Assembly: GCA_041390825.1 (NCBI GenBank)
Contig: JAWKPF010000025.1
Coordinates: 1 to 64,000, forward strand
Length of the DNA: 64,000 nucleotides
Direction of reading: 5' to 3'
Source: Thermomicrobiales bacterium
GTDB lineage: Bacteria > Chloroflexota > Chloroflexia > Thermomicrobiales > UBA6265
Shown piece after piece: positions 26,753-36,587 of this stretch. The position numbers and the translations under genes were made by a program. The notes under the pieces are model-generated. The model was not told the origin of the DNA, did no database searches, and saw only the letters and a program-made list of their open reading frames with translations. How positions within the stretch are numbered: the first letter of the stretch is position 1; every line of letters begins with the position of its first letter.

Positions 26753-27958
26753 TCAGATGTCGAGTGAGACGTGTTCGCCGAAGTAGATACTTCGGTGTTC
26801 TTCATCCGGTGTCAGGCCGTCCGGTCCGAGAAATTCGATTGCGCCGAACCCTCCCAGCGTCGAGTCGATCTCCCGCGCCTTGGCCTGGCGAGCGCGCCGT
26901 TCCTCGCCTTCGGCGCCACGTCCGGCCGCGACGAGCCCATACCATCGATCGCGCGCATGGATCACGTCGAAATACGCTTTGCGCTCTCGAGCGAACTCCT
27001 CGATTGCCGATGGCCAATCTGCGTTGCGCATCAGCAGGTCGCTCAGCACCCGCACGTCCCGAAAAACCAAACTCGTGCCGTGGCCGCCGCTTGGGTCCGC
27101 GCTGCCGGCGGCATCGCCGATCAGTACAAGATTCGGTGCTGCGATCGTAGTTGCCCAAGTGTTGCTGTTGGGGAAGAACCCCAACGGACCTGCCTGCTCA
27201 GCATTCGCGAGTACTTCGGCGGCGAACCATGGCCGCACATACGCGAGCATGGTCTCGAACGAGCGGGCGATCCCGGTGTGTTGCAGCACGTCGTCGAACG
27301 TGCGGAGATAGAGCCGCGCAAGACCGCCTCCCACATGGAACAGCAACGCCTGCTCCGGCGAGTTCTGTCCCAGAAGGAGCGATCCGTCCGGAAACGACGC
27401 GCCCTGAACCAGGACGCCGCCGAAACGGTGGTGCTCGGGATCAGTGCGGGACGCTCCGCCTGTCCAGGCGCGAACACCTGACTCTTTTCCCGTAGCGGCC
27501 ACCGTTAGCCGCGCTCGAATCGTCTGCTCCTTGCCGTCGTGGTCGATTTTCAGTTCCGAGACGGTTTCGCTTACGTATTCCTTGGCCCGAGCGGGACGGA
27601 CGACGGTCGCCCCTTGCTCCTCGGCCCACGCGATGAGCGCGTCTTGTAGCTGGGCATGTTGGTAGGTCAGCCCGTGTTGGGGGATCACGTCGATGCTGCG
27701 GTTGTATTCGCCATCGAGGTACTCATCCATGCGCGCCAGTGGAAGCGCGCCAATCGATTCGAAGACTGGCAAGATGCCCAGCCGGTCGATTTCGGCGCGG
27801 CCCCATGGCCACGTGAATTCCCCGCGGATTCGGTCTCGGAAGGCGTGCTCTCGTTCGACCAGCACCACATCGAGACCGCCGCGGGCCAGCACCCCCGCCA
27901 GCGAAGAGCCGGCGAGACCGCCTCCCGCTATGGCGACATCGAACACACGCATGTTCAA
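26753..27958 (-). CDS. FAD-dependent oxidoreductase (aromatic-ring-hydroxylase/halogenase-like)
   Basis: 401 residues. The N-terminal FAD-binding fold has GGGLAGSSLAGVLARGG, and the second FAD motif is NLVLIGDAAGSADPSGGHG. This resembles group A flavin monooxygenases and geranylgeranyl-reductase-like proteins. The lack of a halogenase WxWxIP-type motif argues against a halogenase. The substrate is unknown. Its start overlaps the end of the YtcJ gene by four bases. Confidence 0.85.
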   Translation of the reverse strand: MNMRVFDVAIAGGGLAGSSLAGVLARGGLDVVLVEREHAFRDRIRGEFTWPWGRAEIDRLGILPVFESIGALPLARMDEYLDGEYNRSIDVIPQHGLTYQHAQLQDALIAWAEEQGATVVRPARAKEYVSETVSELKIDHDGKEQTIRARLTVAATGKESGVRAWTGGASRTDPEHHRFGGVLVQGASFPDGSLLLGQNSPEQALLFHVGGGLARLYLRTFDDVLQHTGIARSFETMLAYVRPWFAAEVLANAEQAGPLGFFPNSNTWATTIAAPNLVLIGDAAGSADPSGGHGTSLVFRDVRVLSDLLMRNADWPSAIEEFARERKAYFDVIHARDRWYGLVAAGRGAEGEERRARQAKAREIDSTLGGFGAIEFLGPDGLTPDEEHRSIYFGEHVSLDI

Positions 27959-29598
27959 CGGTTATCCACGGTCCAGACTCCGCCGACCATCGTGGCGCGC
28001 GGTTTCCAGTCCAGGAATCGATCGGGATTCGCCGTTAGCGGATCGTCGGCCAGGACCAACAAGTCCGCCAGTTTGCCCGCTTCGAGCGAACCGATCTGCT
28101 TTTCCCGCCCGAGCGCGTACGCGCCGCCGATCGTGTAGGAGCGCAAGGCCTCCAGCGGGGTGATGCGCTCGCTTTCGTCGAGTTGCGTGCCCTTGACCGT
28201 CTCTCGCACGATCGCCGCGCGAAACCCGATCCATGGATCGAACACAGCAACCGGAGAGTCCGACGACCCAGCCAGCGGGATGCCTCGGTCGAGATAGGTG
28301 CGCATTGGCATCATCCGTGCCGCCCGTTCGAATCCAAGGGACGTGATGTAGCTCTCGCCGAGCGAATAGAGGAACGGGTTCGACACGACCGCCGGAATCC
28401 GGTGACTCGCCATAATGTCCAGTGCCCGCTCGGTCGGCAGGTAGGCATGGTGCACGCGGTGACGCAGCCGGGGTTTCGGGTTGGCTTGCTGAGCCGCTGC
28501 GTAAGCTGCAACGGTCACCTCTTGCGCTTCGTCTCCACAGGTATGCGTATCGATCGCAAGACCACGGTCATGCACGAACCTGATCAAGCGGGTGAGCTCG
28601 GCTGGCTCGACGATCCACTGGCCGAAGTTGTCCGGTTCTTCCTGGTAGTGCGTGAACATCCGCGCGGTCCGGTCGCCAATCCCCCCGTCGGGCATGAACT
28701 TGACGCCTCCAATGCGGAGCATGTCGTCGCCGAATCCGGTCATGACACCAAGCGATGAGAAGCGATTCGTCAGGTCGGCTTCGTCGTCGATCGACCCGAA
28801 CCCCCAGCCCGCCAACATCATCTCTGTCCGGACCGAGAGATCGCCATCGAGATGAGCCTGGTGAAACCCGTGCACTTCCGCCGGATACAGACCCGGTTCG
28901 CCCACCGCGGTGATGCCTGCGGCGTTGTAGTGCGTGCTTCCCACTGCAACAGCGCGCGCGTAGTCGGCATCGGACCTTGCGGGCATCGCGCTCATGATCA
29001 AGTCCTTGGCGCGGTCGCGGAAGAGTCCAGTCGGCTCGCCATGCTCGTCCCGGTCGAACGAGCCACTGTAGGCCACGCCGCGAGGGGGATCGGGCGTGTT
29101 ACGGTCGATTCCTGCGGCAGCCAACGCCGCGGAGTTGCAGGTCAGCTTGTTCCACACGCGATGGAGCAGCACAGGATTGTTGGGGGAGACGGGATCCAGA
29201 TCATGCCGGTTGGGAAACCGGCCCTCGTCGAGCAGGCTCTCGTCCCAACCGCGCCCGACGATCCATTCGCCCGGCGCCGCATCGTTCGCGGCCATGCGGA
29301 TGCGCTCGACGATCTCTGGAATCGAGCGGCAATCGTATAGCTGGATCTCCTGAATCAGGAATCCGGTGAAGAGCAGGTGGTTGTGCGCATCGACGATTCC
29401 CGGGATCACCACATAGCCGTCCAGCGATTCCTCTGTGGTTCCCATGCCGGCCAAATCGCGCATCTCATCATCGAGTCCGACGCCGACAATGTGGCCGTCC
29501 TTGATCGCGATGGCGGTCGCCGTCCGGTTGTGGGCATCGACGGTATGAATGATGCCTCCGGTGAGAATGAGGTCGGGAGCAAGCGTTCGATAGGGCAT
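27955..29598 (-). CDS. Amidohydrolase, YtcJ-like (amidohydrolase family 3)
   Basis: 547 residues. Metal-binding HNH motif in GIVDAHNHLLFTG and a second histidine in DTHTCGDEA, with HRVHHAYLPTE further on. The C-terminal ITPLEALRSYTIGGAYALGRE and GSLEAGKLADLLVLADDPL are typical of YtcJ-type amidases. Predicted to cleave an amide bond of a small molecule in the cytoplasm; the substrate is unknown. Overlaps the FAD gene and is six bases from the beta-lactamase-like gene. Confidence 0.9.
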   Translation of the reverse strand: MPYRTLAPDLILTGGIIHTVDAHNRTATAIAIKDGHIVGVGLDDEMRDLAGMGTTEESLDGYVVIPGIVDAHNHLLFTGFLIQEIQLYDCRSIPEIVERIRMAANDAAPGEWIVGRGWDESLLDEGRFPNRHDLDPVSPNNPVLLHRVWNKLTCNSAALAAAGIDRNTPDPPRGVAYSGSFDRDEHGEPTGLFRDRAKDLIMSAMPARSDADYARAVAVGSTHYNAAGITAVGEPGLYPAEVHGFHQAHLDGDLSVRTEMMLAGWGFGSIDDEADLTNRFSSLGVMTGFGDDMLRIGGVKFMPDGGIGDRTARMFTHYQEEPDNFGQWIVEPAELTRLIRFVHDRGLAIDTHTCGDEAQEVTVAAYAAAQQANPKPRLRHRVHHAYLPTERALDIMASHRIPAVVSNPFLYSLGESYITSLGFERAARMMPMRTYLDRGIPLAGSSDSPVAVFDPWIGFRAAIVRETVKGTQLDESERITPLEALRSYTIGGAYALGREKQIGSLEAGKLADLLVLADDPLTANPDRFLDWKPRATMVGGVWTVDNR

Positions 29599-29604
29599 AG
29601 CGGG

Positions 29605-30465
29605 TTACTCCTTCTCCAAAGCCGGGCGTCCCCAGGCGTCATAGAGCGCGAGCCCGGTTCGGGCATTGAGCAGGATGCCCTCATGCTCCAGCCGGTAGCT
29701 GTGATCGATGCTGTCTCGAGTGAACGATGCAACGACCCATTTGACAGAACGCACAGTGAAGATGGCCGCGTCGGTCCGTACCCCGGTCATTTGACCGGTC
29801 TTGTTCCAGATGAGCAAGTGATTTTCGAGCCCACTGCGCTGGTAGTGCTCGTGATAGGGGAGCCAGCGCGGGAGCTGCTGGTGATCTTGTTGATCGCGCA
29901 AATGCTGCATGGAAGCCGCGGTCGACGCTGGCGAAAGCAGATCTCCAGCGTCGAGGCGCTCCAGCAGATTGGCCATTTCGGCGGCGGTCGAAACGGCATA
30001 CTCCTTCGGATCAGGCGGCGTCCAGGACTGATACCGGAGCTCGGTGATGGCATAGCCCCATCCCCGAATCAGCTCGTTGATTCGGTCGAGCCCGATCAGG
30101 TTGATCAACATGCGGGTGGCTGTGTTGTCGCTCAGCACGATCATCAATCGACAGAGATCGAAAAGGGAGAATTCGCGGCCAACGGTGAGATCCCGCATCA
30201 CTCCAGTGCCGTAGCGCCGATCGCTTTCCTGCATCGGCAAGAGCATGTCCGAGCTGAATCGGCCGCGGTCGATTTCGTGATAGAGCGCGGCCATGATCGG
30301 CACCTTGATGACGCTGGCGGTGGGAACCTCGACGTCGCTGTCCGTCGCAACGATCTCGCCGGTTGTCAGGTTCTTCGCGTACAAGGATTGCCGGCCGGTA
30401 AATCCCAGCCTCGCATTTGCGAGCGCGTCGTGCAACGCCGTTTGCGTTCGATCGATGTCTGTCAT
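29605..30465 (-). CDS. Class A beta-lactamase-like serine hydrolase
   Basis: 286 residues from ATG 30465, which overlaps the pcm stop by four bases; the frame is open far upstream, but that part is antisense to pcm. The serine-hydrolase motifs are in order: SVIK (51-54), SDN (112-114) and KTG (near 220). No signal peptide is seen, unlike true secreted beta-lactamases, so it may be a cytoplasmic or unexported relative. The usual omega-loop ExxxN is not obvious; resistance is not established. Confidence 0.85.
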   Translation of the reverse strand: MTDIDRTQTALHDALANARLGFTGRQSLYAKNLTTGEIVATDSDVEVPTASVIKVPIMAALYHEIDRGRFSSDMLLPMQESDRRYGTGVMRDLTVGREFSLFDLCRLMIVLSDNTATRMLINLIGLDRINELIRGWGYAITELRYQSWTPPDPKEYAVSTAAEMANLLERLDAGDLLSPASTAASMQHLRDQQDHQQLPRWLPYHEHYQRSGLENHLLIWNKTGQMTGVRTDAAIFTVRSVKWVVASFTRDSIDHSYRLEHEGILLNARTGLALYDAWGRPALEKE

Positions 30466-31124
30466 GCCCGGTTCGTGTCCTCGTCTCCCGTAATGAGCGG
30501 CACAAAACGAACCGCTCCCAGATCGGTCGATTCGATCGTCCAGTTCTGCTTGCGCAAGCGTCGCAGATGTGCATGGTTTTCGCGGCCAACCGGGATGACC
30601 ATGCGCCCATTGGCGTCCGAGAGTTGCTCGAGCAACGCGGACGGCACGAAACGCGCTCCCGCGGTCACGATGATTGCATCGTAGGGTGCTCCCGGTTCCC
30701 AGCCCAATGCCCCGTCCCCGACGATCGACATGACATTGTTCAGTCCCAACTGTTCGAAACGACTCACCGCTGACTCTGCCAGTTCCGGAATGCGCTCGAT
30801 CGTGATCACCTCGCGCGCCAGCATCGCGAGCAGCGCAGCCTGATACCCCGAACCCGTGCCGACCTCCAGCACGCGCTCGGTCCCCGTGAGCTCGAGCGCC
30901 TGGGACATGAGTGCAACGACAAACGGTTGGGAGATTGTCTGGGCATACGGGATTGCCAGGGCAGTGTTGTCCCAGGCAGCTTCCTCCGAACCTGGCTCCA
31001 CGAAGATCTGGCGCGGAATGCGTTCCATGGCGTCCAACACGCGACCATCCCTGATCCCTTGCTTCCGCAGTTGATCGAGAAGCGCCTGTTTTCGCTGGTT
31101 TTCCGACCTGGATCTGAATTGCAT
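30462..31124 (-). CDS. pcm: Protein-L-isoaspartate O-methyltransferase
   Basis: SAM-dependent repair of isoaspartyl residues in aged proteins. The PCMT body begins at RKQALLDQLRKQGIRDGRVLDAMERIPR and has the SAM site VLEVGTGSGYQAALLA and the post-motif YDAIIVTAGA. I place the start at ATG 31124 (220 residues) because family members begin near here; the open frame extends to 31196. It is the first gene of the minus-strand operon and divergent from nuoA. Confidence 0.92.
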   Translation of the reverse strand: MQFRSRSENQRKQALLDQLRKQGIRDGRVLDAMERIPRQIFVEPGSEEAAWDNTALAIPYAQTISQPFVVALMSQALELTGTERVLEVGTGSGYQAALLAMLAREVITIERIPELAESAVSRFEQLGLNNVMSIVGDGALGWEPGAPYDAIIVTAGARFVPSALLEQLSDANGRMVIPVGRENHAHLRRLRKQNWTIESTDLGAVRFVPLITGDEDTNRA

Positions 31125-31485
31125 TGCAGTCGCCCGCTTGTGACCGAAAGCAGATCGCCGCATGGACATTGGCCGGGAATGCACCGCCTGGCTCATCGCA
31201 TCCGGACCGAGCTTGCCGCACCTCGCGACGCTGTCCCTTCGTCAGACGTCGAGTCAAGTTTCACCGATCGAGGTGCTGCTTTGTGAACCAGGAATTCCGA
31301 CCAAAATGCCATGAATTGTTGCGGAATGTCGGGCCTGAACGCGATCCTGACTATGCTAGGATTGCGCACGTCGCGACGGTGCCCGAGGTGCGCCCGAACG
31401 GGTGGCCGCTCAGGCTGGAAACGAAGCGACATGGGTTGACGAGGCCGGCCGATCCGAACGGTCGACGAGCTGGAGAAAGCGGCAA
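31125..31485. other. Divergent intergenic region pcm / nuoA
   Basis: About 360 bases that must contain the promoters of the pcm operon (minus) and the nuo operon (plus). TATGCT at 31352-31357 could be a plus-strand -10, but no matching -35 is at the right distance. No other feature is seen. Confidence 0.4.
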
Positions 31486-31851
31486 TTGGAGACGTTCGGT
31501 GACAACTGGCTGATCGTCGGCCTGATGGCCATTGCGGCTCTGGGTATGGGCCTGCTTCTTCTCGGACTCAACCTTCTCATCGGTCCATCCCGGCCGAACA
31601 AGACCAAGGGCGACCCATACGAGTCTGGTGTGCCCGACGTCTCGCCCGTTCGAGCTCGTTTCACGCCTCGTTTCTACATGGTTGCGATGCTCTTTGTCGT
31701 TTTCGACATCGAGGCTGTGTTCATCTTCCCCTGGGCCGTCGCGTTCGACGCCCTGGGAAGGTACGGCTTCCTGGCGATGCTGGTATTCCTCTTTCTCCTG
31801 CTCGATGGATACGTCTACGCCTGGAAGAAGGGAGCCCTCGAATGGGTTTGA
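31486..31851 (+). CDS. nuoA: NADH-quinone oxidoreductase subunit A
   Basis: 121 residues from TTG 31486 with GGAG at 31472-31475. This matches the usual NuoA length; GTG 31402 would add an atypical 28 residues. Three membrane segments and the hallmark [12 protein letters not shown] and [22 protein letters not shown]. Part of the membrane arm junction of complex I. Overlaps nuoB by ten bases. Confidence 0.94.
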   Translation: METFGDNWLIVGLMAIAALGMGLLLLGLNLLIGPSRPNKTKGDPYESGVPDVSPVRARFTPRFYMVAMLFVVFDIEAVFIFPWAVAFDALGRYGFLAMLVFLFLLLDGYVYAWKKGALEWV

Positions 31852-32393
31852 TCGACGATCGCTTCGACAAGAACGTCTTTGTCACATCGCTCGACTTCGT
31901 CTTCAACTGGGCGCGTCGTTCATCGCTTTGGTGGCTGCAGTTTGGCCTGGCCTGCTGCGCGATCGAGATGATCGCCGCATCGATGTCGCGGTTCGATCTC
32001 GCCGAGCGCTTTGGCATGCTCTACCGCGCTTCGCCCCGTCAGGCTGACCTGATGATCGTTGCGGGCACGGTGACCAAGAAGATGGCGCCGGTGGTCCGCA
32101 CGCTTTACGACCAGATGTCCGATCCCAAGTGGGTCGTTTCGATGGGTTCCTGCGCCAACGTGGGCGGCCCGTTCGATACCTACGCCGTCGTGCAGGGTGT
32201 CGACCAGGTTGTGCCGGTCGATATCTATGTGCCGGGTTGCCCGCCCACGCCTGAATCGCTCTATTACGGCATCCTGGAACTGCAGAACAAGGTCATCAAG
32301 TACGACACCATGGCCAAGAAGCAAGGTCTCGCTGAAGCGGAGAACTTCCGGCAGATCGAGCGTCAGGTGGCCATGTCCGCGGTTCGCGCGTAG
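31842..32393 (+). CDS. nuoB: NADH-quinone oxidoreductase subunit B
   Basis: 183 residues. Holds the terminal 4Fe-4S cluster N2 of complex I. The ligands are the tandem Cys38-Cys39 (LACCAIEM) and the cysteines in GSCANVGG and VPGCPPTPE. It starts inside the end of nuoA. Quinone-site partner of NuoD. Confidence 0.97.
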   Translation: MGLIDDRFDKNVFVTSLDFVFNWARRSSLWWLQFGLACCAIEMIAASMSRFDLAERFGMLYRASPRQADLMIVAGTVTKKMAPVVRTLYDQMSDPKWVVSMGSCANVGGPFDTYAVVQGVDQVVPVDIYVPGCPPTPESLYYGILELQNKVIKYDTMAKKQGLAEAENFRQIERQVAMSAVRA

Positions 32394-32411
32394 GAACGAT
32401 TGGGGCATCTG

Positions 32412-33038
32412 GTGAGCGACGACGTCAGCCTTTCCGAGTTCCAATCGGCCTTTTCTGAGCCGGAGGATCTCTGGTCACGCGACAACTACTTCCACGAGGA
32501 CGTGGAACGGCATCCCGCCGTGCGTGAAACGCGCGCGGTCTTCGGACCGGCGATCGTCAGCGTCGTGCGATTTCGCGACGAGACGACGATTCACGTGAAG
32601 CCGGAGTACTTCCGCGACCTCTGCGACTACCTGCGCACGCATCAGCAGCTGGCATTCGTCGCGCTGACTGATGTCACCGCGGTGGATATGCTCAAGCTGC
32701 GCACGACTCCACGGTTCGACGTGGTTGCGCTTCTCTATTCCATCAAGAACCGGGTTCGCTTGCGCATCAAAGCGGGAGTGAACGACGGTGATGCGGTGCC
32801 GTCCCTGGTGCCGCTTTGGCCCGGCGCCAATTGGCTGGAGCGCGAAACCTACGACATGTTCGGTATTGTGTTCGAAGGTCATCCCAACCTGAAGCGCATT
32901 CTCCTGGCGGATGACTGGGACGAAGGTTTCCCTCTGCGCAAGGACTATCCATTGCGCGGTTGGAAGGAATACCCGAGCTACAACACCGAGCGGATGGTGC
33001 CGCGCACACGCACCCGCTGGACAGGCCGGGGAGTTTGA
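32412..33038 (+). CDS. nuoC: NADH-quinone oxidoreductase subunit C
   Basis: 208 residues from GTG 32412, with GGGG as a likely ribosome site; TTG 32400 is an alternative. The 30-kDa-subunit signature [20 protein letters not shown] is followed by [21 protein letters not shown]. Peripheral-arm subunit that docks on NuoD. Separate from nuoD, not fused. Confidence 0.95.
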   Translation: MSDDVSLSEFQSAFSEPEDLWSRDNYFHEDVERHPAVRETRAVFGPAIVSVVRFRDETTIHVKPEYFRDLCDYLRTHQQLAFVALTDVTAVDMLKLRTTPRFDVVALLYSIKNRVRLRIKAGVNDGDAVPSLVPLWPGANWLERETYDMFGIVFEGHPNLKRILLADDWDEGFPLRKDYPLRGWKEYPSYNTERMVPRTRTRWTGRGV

Positions 33039-33040
33039 GC

Positions 33041-34321
33041 ATGAGCACGACCACCGATCCAAAGTGGACGCCAGACGCGATCGACCTGATACAGGACGTT
33101 CCGGCAACCGGGACCTACACCATCACCGATGAGGTCCGCCTCTCGGACACCGAGAGCCAGATGGTGCTGAACATGGGGCCGCAGCATCCGAGCACCCATG
33201 GCGTGCTGCGGGTCGTCTTGCGGCTGGATGGCGAGGTGATCGTCGATTGCGACCCGATCATCGGCTATCTGCATCGCGGGGTCGAGAAGCTTGGCGAGTC
33301 GCATCGCTACGCCCAGGTGGTTCCCTGGACCGACCGAACCGACTACGTCGCCGCGCCGATGAACAATCTCGGCTGCGTCATGTCGTTCGAGAAGCTGGCC
33401 GGTCTCGAGTCGCCGGAACGGGCACAGTACTGGCGCGTGATCTTCTCGGAGCTTGCGCGTATTGCGTCGCATCTCGTCTGGCTCGGCACCCACGCTCTCG
33501 ATATCGGTGCGCTTTCGATGTCGCTCTACTGCTTCCGGGAGCGCGAGCTGATCCTCGATGTCTTCGAAGCGTATTGCGGCGCCCGGTTGACGACGAACAT
33601 CATGGAAATCGGCGGGTTCTCGCGGCCGATTCCCGAGTTCCTGCCCGATCAGATCAGGGATTTCCTGAAGGTCTTCCCGCAGCGGCAGAAGGAATATGCT
33701 GAACTGCTGACCGCGAACCCGATCTGGATCGCGCGCACCAAGGATATCGGCGTTATCTCCGCGCAAGCTGCCATCGATTACTGCCTGACCGGCGCTTGTC
33801 TGCGCGGTTCAGGCGTGAACTACGACATCCGCAAGGCGATGCCGTACCTGGTCTACGACCGGCTCGACTTCGAGGTGCCCATCGGCACGCACGGCGATGT
33901 CTATGACCGCTATCTCGTCCGTATGGAGGAGATGCGCCAGGCCATCAGCATCATTGGCCAATGCCTGGATGCCGTCGAATCGATGGACACACCGCTCATG
34001 GCGTACGAGTCGGCCTATGTCATCCCGCCCCACAAGGGGACGATGACGACTGCCGAGGACATGCAGCGGCACTTCATATGGGTGATCAAGGGCTTCAGTC
34101 CGCCGGTCGGTGAAGCCTATGTCGCCGTCGAGCATCCCAAGGGCGAAAATGGCTACTATGTCGTCTCCGATGGCACGTCGATTCCGTATCGATTCCGGAT
34201 TCGCTCTCCAGACTTCGTGAATCTCGGCGTGCTGCCATATGTCGCCAATGGGGCGATGTTGGCGGACGTGGTGGCGCTGATCGGTACGATCGATATCGTG
34301 CTCGGGTCGGTCGACCGCTAG
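33041..34321 (+). CDS. nuoD: NADH-quinone oxidoreductase subunit D
   Basis: 426 residues from ATG 33041, two bases after the nuoC stop. The 49-kDa hallmark MVLNMGPQHPSTHGVLR is complete; IGYLHRGVEKL and the C-terminal RIRSPDFVNL also match. Forms the quinone pocket with NuoB. The 181 bases after it, where nuoE-F-G commonly lie in other operons, contain no gene. Confidence 0.97.
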   Translation: MSTTTDPKWTPDAIDLIQDVPATGTYTITDEVRLSDTESQMVLNMGPQHPSTHGVLRVVLRLDGEVIVDCDPIIGYLHRGVEKLGESHRYAQVVPWTDRTDYVAAPMNNLGCVMSFEKLAGLESPERAQYWRVIFSELARIASHLVWLGTHALDIGALSMSLYCFRERELILDVFEAYCGARLTTNIMEIGGFSRPIPEFLPDQIRDFLKVFPQRQKEYAELLTANPIWIARTKDIGVISAQAAIDYCLTGACLRGSGVNYDIRKAMPYLVYDRLDFEVPIGTHGDVYDRYLVRMEEMRQAISIIGQCLDAVESMDTPLMAYESAYVIPPHKGTMTTAEDMQRHFIWVIKGFSPPVGEAYVAVEHPKGENGYYVVSDGTSIPYRFRIRSPDFVNLGVLPYVANGAMLADVVALIGTIDIVLGSVDR

Positions 34322-34502
34322 GGATCAGGTTCGGTCGCGGGAGGGATCGCATGATCGCCCCGCGGCAAGTGACAGAGTAAGATTCGCACTGGCGCGGCGA
34401 ATTGGGGAGTCGCGCTTTTGCGTGTTCGTCAGCGCGTGAGCGCACCGGAAACGCAGTCGAACCGCCGTCGAGCGGCACGAAGTGGGCGGAGCAAGGGAGT
34501 AC

Positions 34503-35546
34503 ATGAACGACCAGCCGATCTGGCTAACCTTTCTGGTCGCGTTCATCATCATGAACGTGCTCCTGATTGGCATGGCGTACATGACCTACTTCGAGCGCAA
34601 GGTGCTCGCGGCCATGCAAGACCGCATGGGGCCCACGCGCACGGGTCCCAAGGGGCTCTTGCAGCCGATCGCCGACGGCATCAAGCTGCTCGGAAAGGAA
34701 GACCTCATTCCGCGCAACGCGGACAAATGGGTCTTCTTCTTCGCCCCGCTGGTCGTCTTCGTAGCGGCGATTGTCTCGTCGGCAGTCATTCCATTTGGCA
34801 CGACCGTTCATCTCTTTGGCCGTGATGTCAATCTCTATGCCGCCGACCTGAACGTTGGCGCGCTCCTGGTAATGGCTGTCAGCGGTATCGGCGTCTACGG
34901 CATCATCCTGGGCGCGTGGGCCTCGGCCAACCGCTTCTCATTGCTTGGCGGTCTTCGCTCCGCGGCGCAAGTTGTCTCGTATGAACTGATCCTGGGGCTC
35001 TCGCTTGCCGGCATCTTCCTGCTGGCCGGTTCGCTCAGCTTGCGGGACATCATGCTCGAGCAGCAGCAGAATCTCAGCATCGGCCCGGTCGAGATCAAGA
35101 ACTGGTACATCTTCAGCCAGCCGCTTGCCTTCGTGATCTTCCTGATCGCGGCGGTGGCGGAGTCCAACCGCGCCCCGTTCGACCTGCCGGAAGCCGAAAC
35201 CGAGCTGATTTCGGGGTTCCACACCGAGTACTCGGCGTTCCGCTTCTCGTTCTACTTCCTGGGCGAATACATCGCGATGATCGTGATCTCGCTCTTTGCG
35301 TCCACCCTGTTCCTGGGAGGACCGAGCGGTCCCGGTTCCACGAATCACTGGTGGTTGGGGCTGATCTATCTTTTCGCCAAGACGATCATCTTCCTCTTCT
35401 TCTATGTCTGGCTTCGCGCTACCCTTCCTCGATTCCGATATGACCAGTTGATGGGAATTGCCTGGAAAGTGCTCTTCCCGCTGGTCTTGTTGAACCTGGT
35501 AGTCACGGCCGCGATCCGGCTGGCAAGCGACGGGAAGCTCTTCTGA
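34503..35546 (+). CDS. nuoH: NADH-quinone oxidoreductase subunit H
   Basis: 347 residues, about eight membrane segments. The conserved YFERKVLAAMQDRMGPTRTG and AESNRAPFDLPEAETELISG are present. It is the heel subunit lining the quinone channel. Start ATG 34503 has AAGGGAG upstream. Its stop overlaps the nuoJ start directly, so nuoI, usually between H and J, is absent here. Confidence 0.96.
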   Translation: MNDQPIWLTFLVAFIIMNVLLIGMAYMTYFERKVLAAMQDRMGPTRTGPKGLLQPIADGIKLLGKEDLIPRNADKWVFFFAPLVVFVAAIVSSAVIPFGTTVHLFGRDVNLYAADLNVGALLVMAVSGIGVYGIILGAWASANRFSLLGGLRSAAQVVSYELILGLSLAGIFLLAGSLSLRDIMLEQQQNLSIGPVEIKNWYIFSQPLAFVIFLIAAVAESNRAPFDLPEAETELISGFHTEYSAFRFSFYFLGEYIAMIVISLFASTLFLGGPSGPGSTNHWWLGLIYLFAKTIIFLFFYVWLRATLPRFRYDQLMGIAWKVLFPLVLLNLVVTAAIRLASDGKLF

Positions 35547-36268
35547 TGCCCTGGGATCTGGTGATATTCCTACTCGTCGGGGGGCTGGCCATCATCTCCG
35601 CACTCGGAATGGTGGCGATGACAAACCCGGTTCATTCGGCGATTTTCCTGGTGATCTGCTTCATCCAGGTTGCCGGCGTCTTCGTGATGCTGGGGGCCGA
35701 GTATTTGGCCGTGATCCAGATCATCGTCTACACCGGCGCCGTGATGGTCTTGCTGCTCTTCGTGCTCATGCTGGTCGATATCGACGACTTGCCTGAGTTC
35801 CACACGCAGGAACCACTGACACGGGCGATCGGCGCGCTACTCGGCATCATGCTGCTGATCGAGGTGGCGATTGCGATTGGCACACGCACCATCACTGGCG
35901 CGCAAGGCGCCGCCACTCCGGAAAATGTCGCGCTGGTCGGTGGCAATACCCAGGCGCTCGGCCGCGTGCTGTACACCAAGTACCTTCTCCCCTTCGAACT
36001 CATTTCCATGGTGCTGACGGTTGGCGTGCTTGGCGCAATCGTGCTGGCCCTCCCGGAGCGGCTCGGACTCGATTCGGGTCGCCGGCGCGACACGATTTCA
36101 CTGGGGCATCCGCGGGGCACCGATGCGGTGCTTCCCATCGAGTCTGGTGAAGAGGCGGCGCGCATTTCTTCGCGGCCGAATGCCGAGCCGGCCGGTGTGG
36201 GGCGCACGCTCATCATGGCAAGCGATCCCGACGATCAACCGATGAACATTGGAGGACGACGGTCATGA
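35546..36268 (+). CDS. nuoJ: NADH-quinone oxidoreductase subunit J
   Basis: 240 residues with five membrane segments. NPVHSAIFLVICFIQVAGVF and EYLAVIQIIVYTGAVMVLLLFVLML are typical. The C-terminal 65 residues are hydrophilic (RRDTISLGHPRGTD onward), longer than in most NuoJ proteins. It starts within the nuoH stop codon (TGATG). Confidence 0.93.
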   Translation: MPWDLVIFLLVGGLAIISALGMVAMTNPVHSAIFLVICFIQVAGVFVMLGAEYLAVIQIIVYTGAVMVLLLFVLMLVDIDDLPEFHTQEPLTRAIGALLGIMLLIEVAIAIGTRTITGAQGAATPENVALVGGNTQALGRVLYTKYLLPFELISMVLTVGVLGAIVLALPERLGLDSGRRRDTISLGHPRGTDAVLPIESGEEAARISSRPNAEPAGVGRTLIMASDPDDQPMNIGGRRS

Positions 36269-36281
36269 CCGGGAGCGCCAG

Positions 36282-36587
36282 ATGGAACTGACCGCCAACT
36301 ATTTTCTCGGCCTCAGCGCGGCGTTGTTCATCATCGGTTTGATGGGCGTCCTGGTTCGCCGCAACGTGCTGATCATCTTCCTCTGTGTCGAATTGATGAC
36401 CGCTGCGGTCAGCATCACCTTTGTGACGTTCGGCCGTGAGACCAATACGCTCGATGGCCAATCGTTTGCGCTGTTCTCGATTGCCGTGGCCGCCGCGGAA
36501 GCCGCGGTGGGCCTCGCTCTCATCCTGGCGATGAGCCGGCGCACCCGGTCGGTCGATATCGATGACTTCCGGTCGCTGAAAGACTGA
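36282..36587 (+). CDS. nuoK: NADH-quinone oxidoreductase subunit K
   Basis: 101 residues from ATG 36282 with GGGAG six bases upstream; the longer frame from 36249 overlaps nuoJ. Three membrane segments with the conserved glutamates in LCVELMTAAV and AAEAAVGLALIL. Antiporter-like proton path subunit. Its stop codon overlaps the start of a 28-codon ORF. Confidence 0.95.
   Translation: MELTANYFLGLSAALFIIGLMGVLVRRNVLIIFLCVELMTAAVSITFVTFGRETNTLDGQSFALFSIAVAAAEAAVGLALILAMSRRTRSVDIDDFRSLKD

Noticed and set aside
30466..31257. Long N-terminal extension of the beta-lactamase-like ORF
   Set aside because: The extension is out of frame within the pcm gene; the ATG at 30465 overlaps the pcm stop in the normal operon manner.
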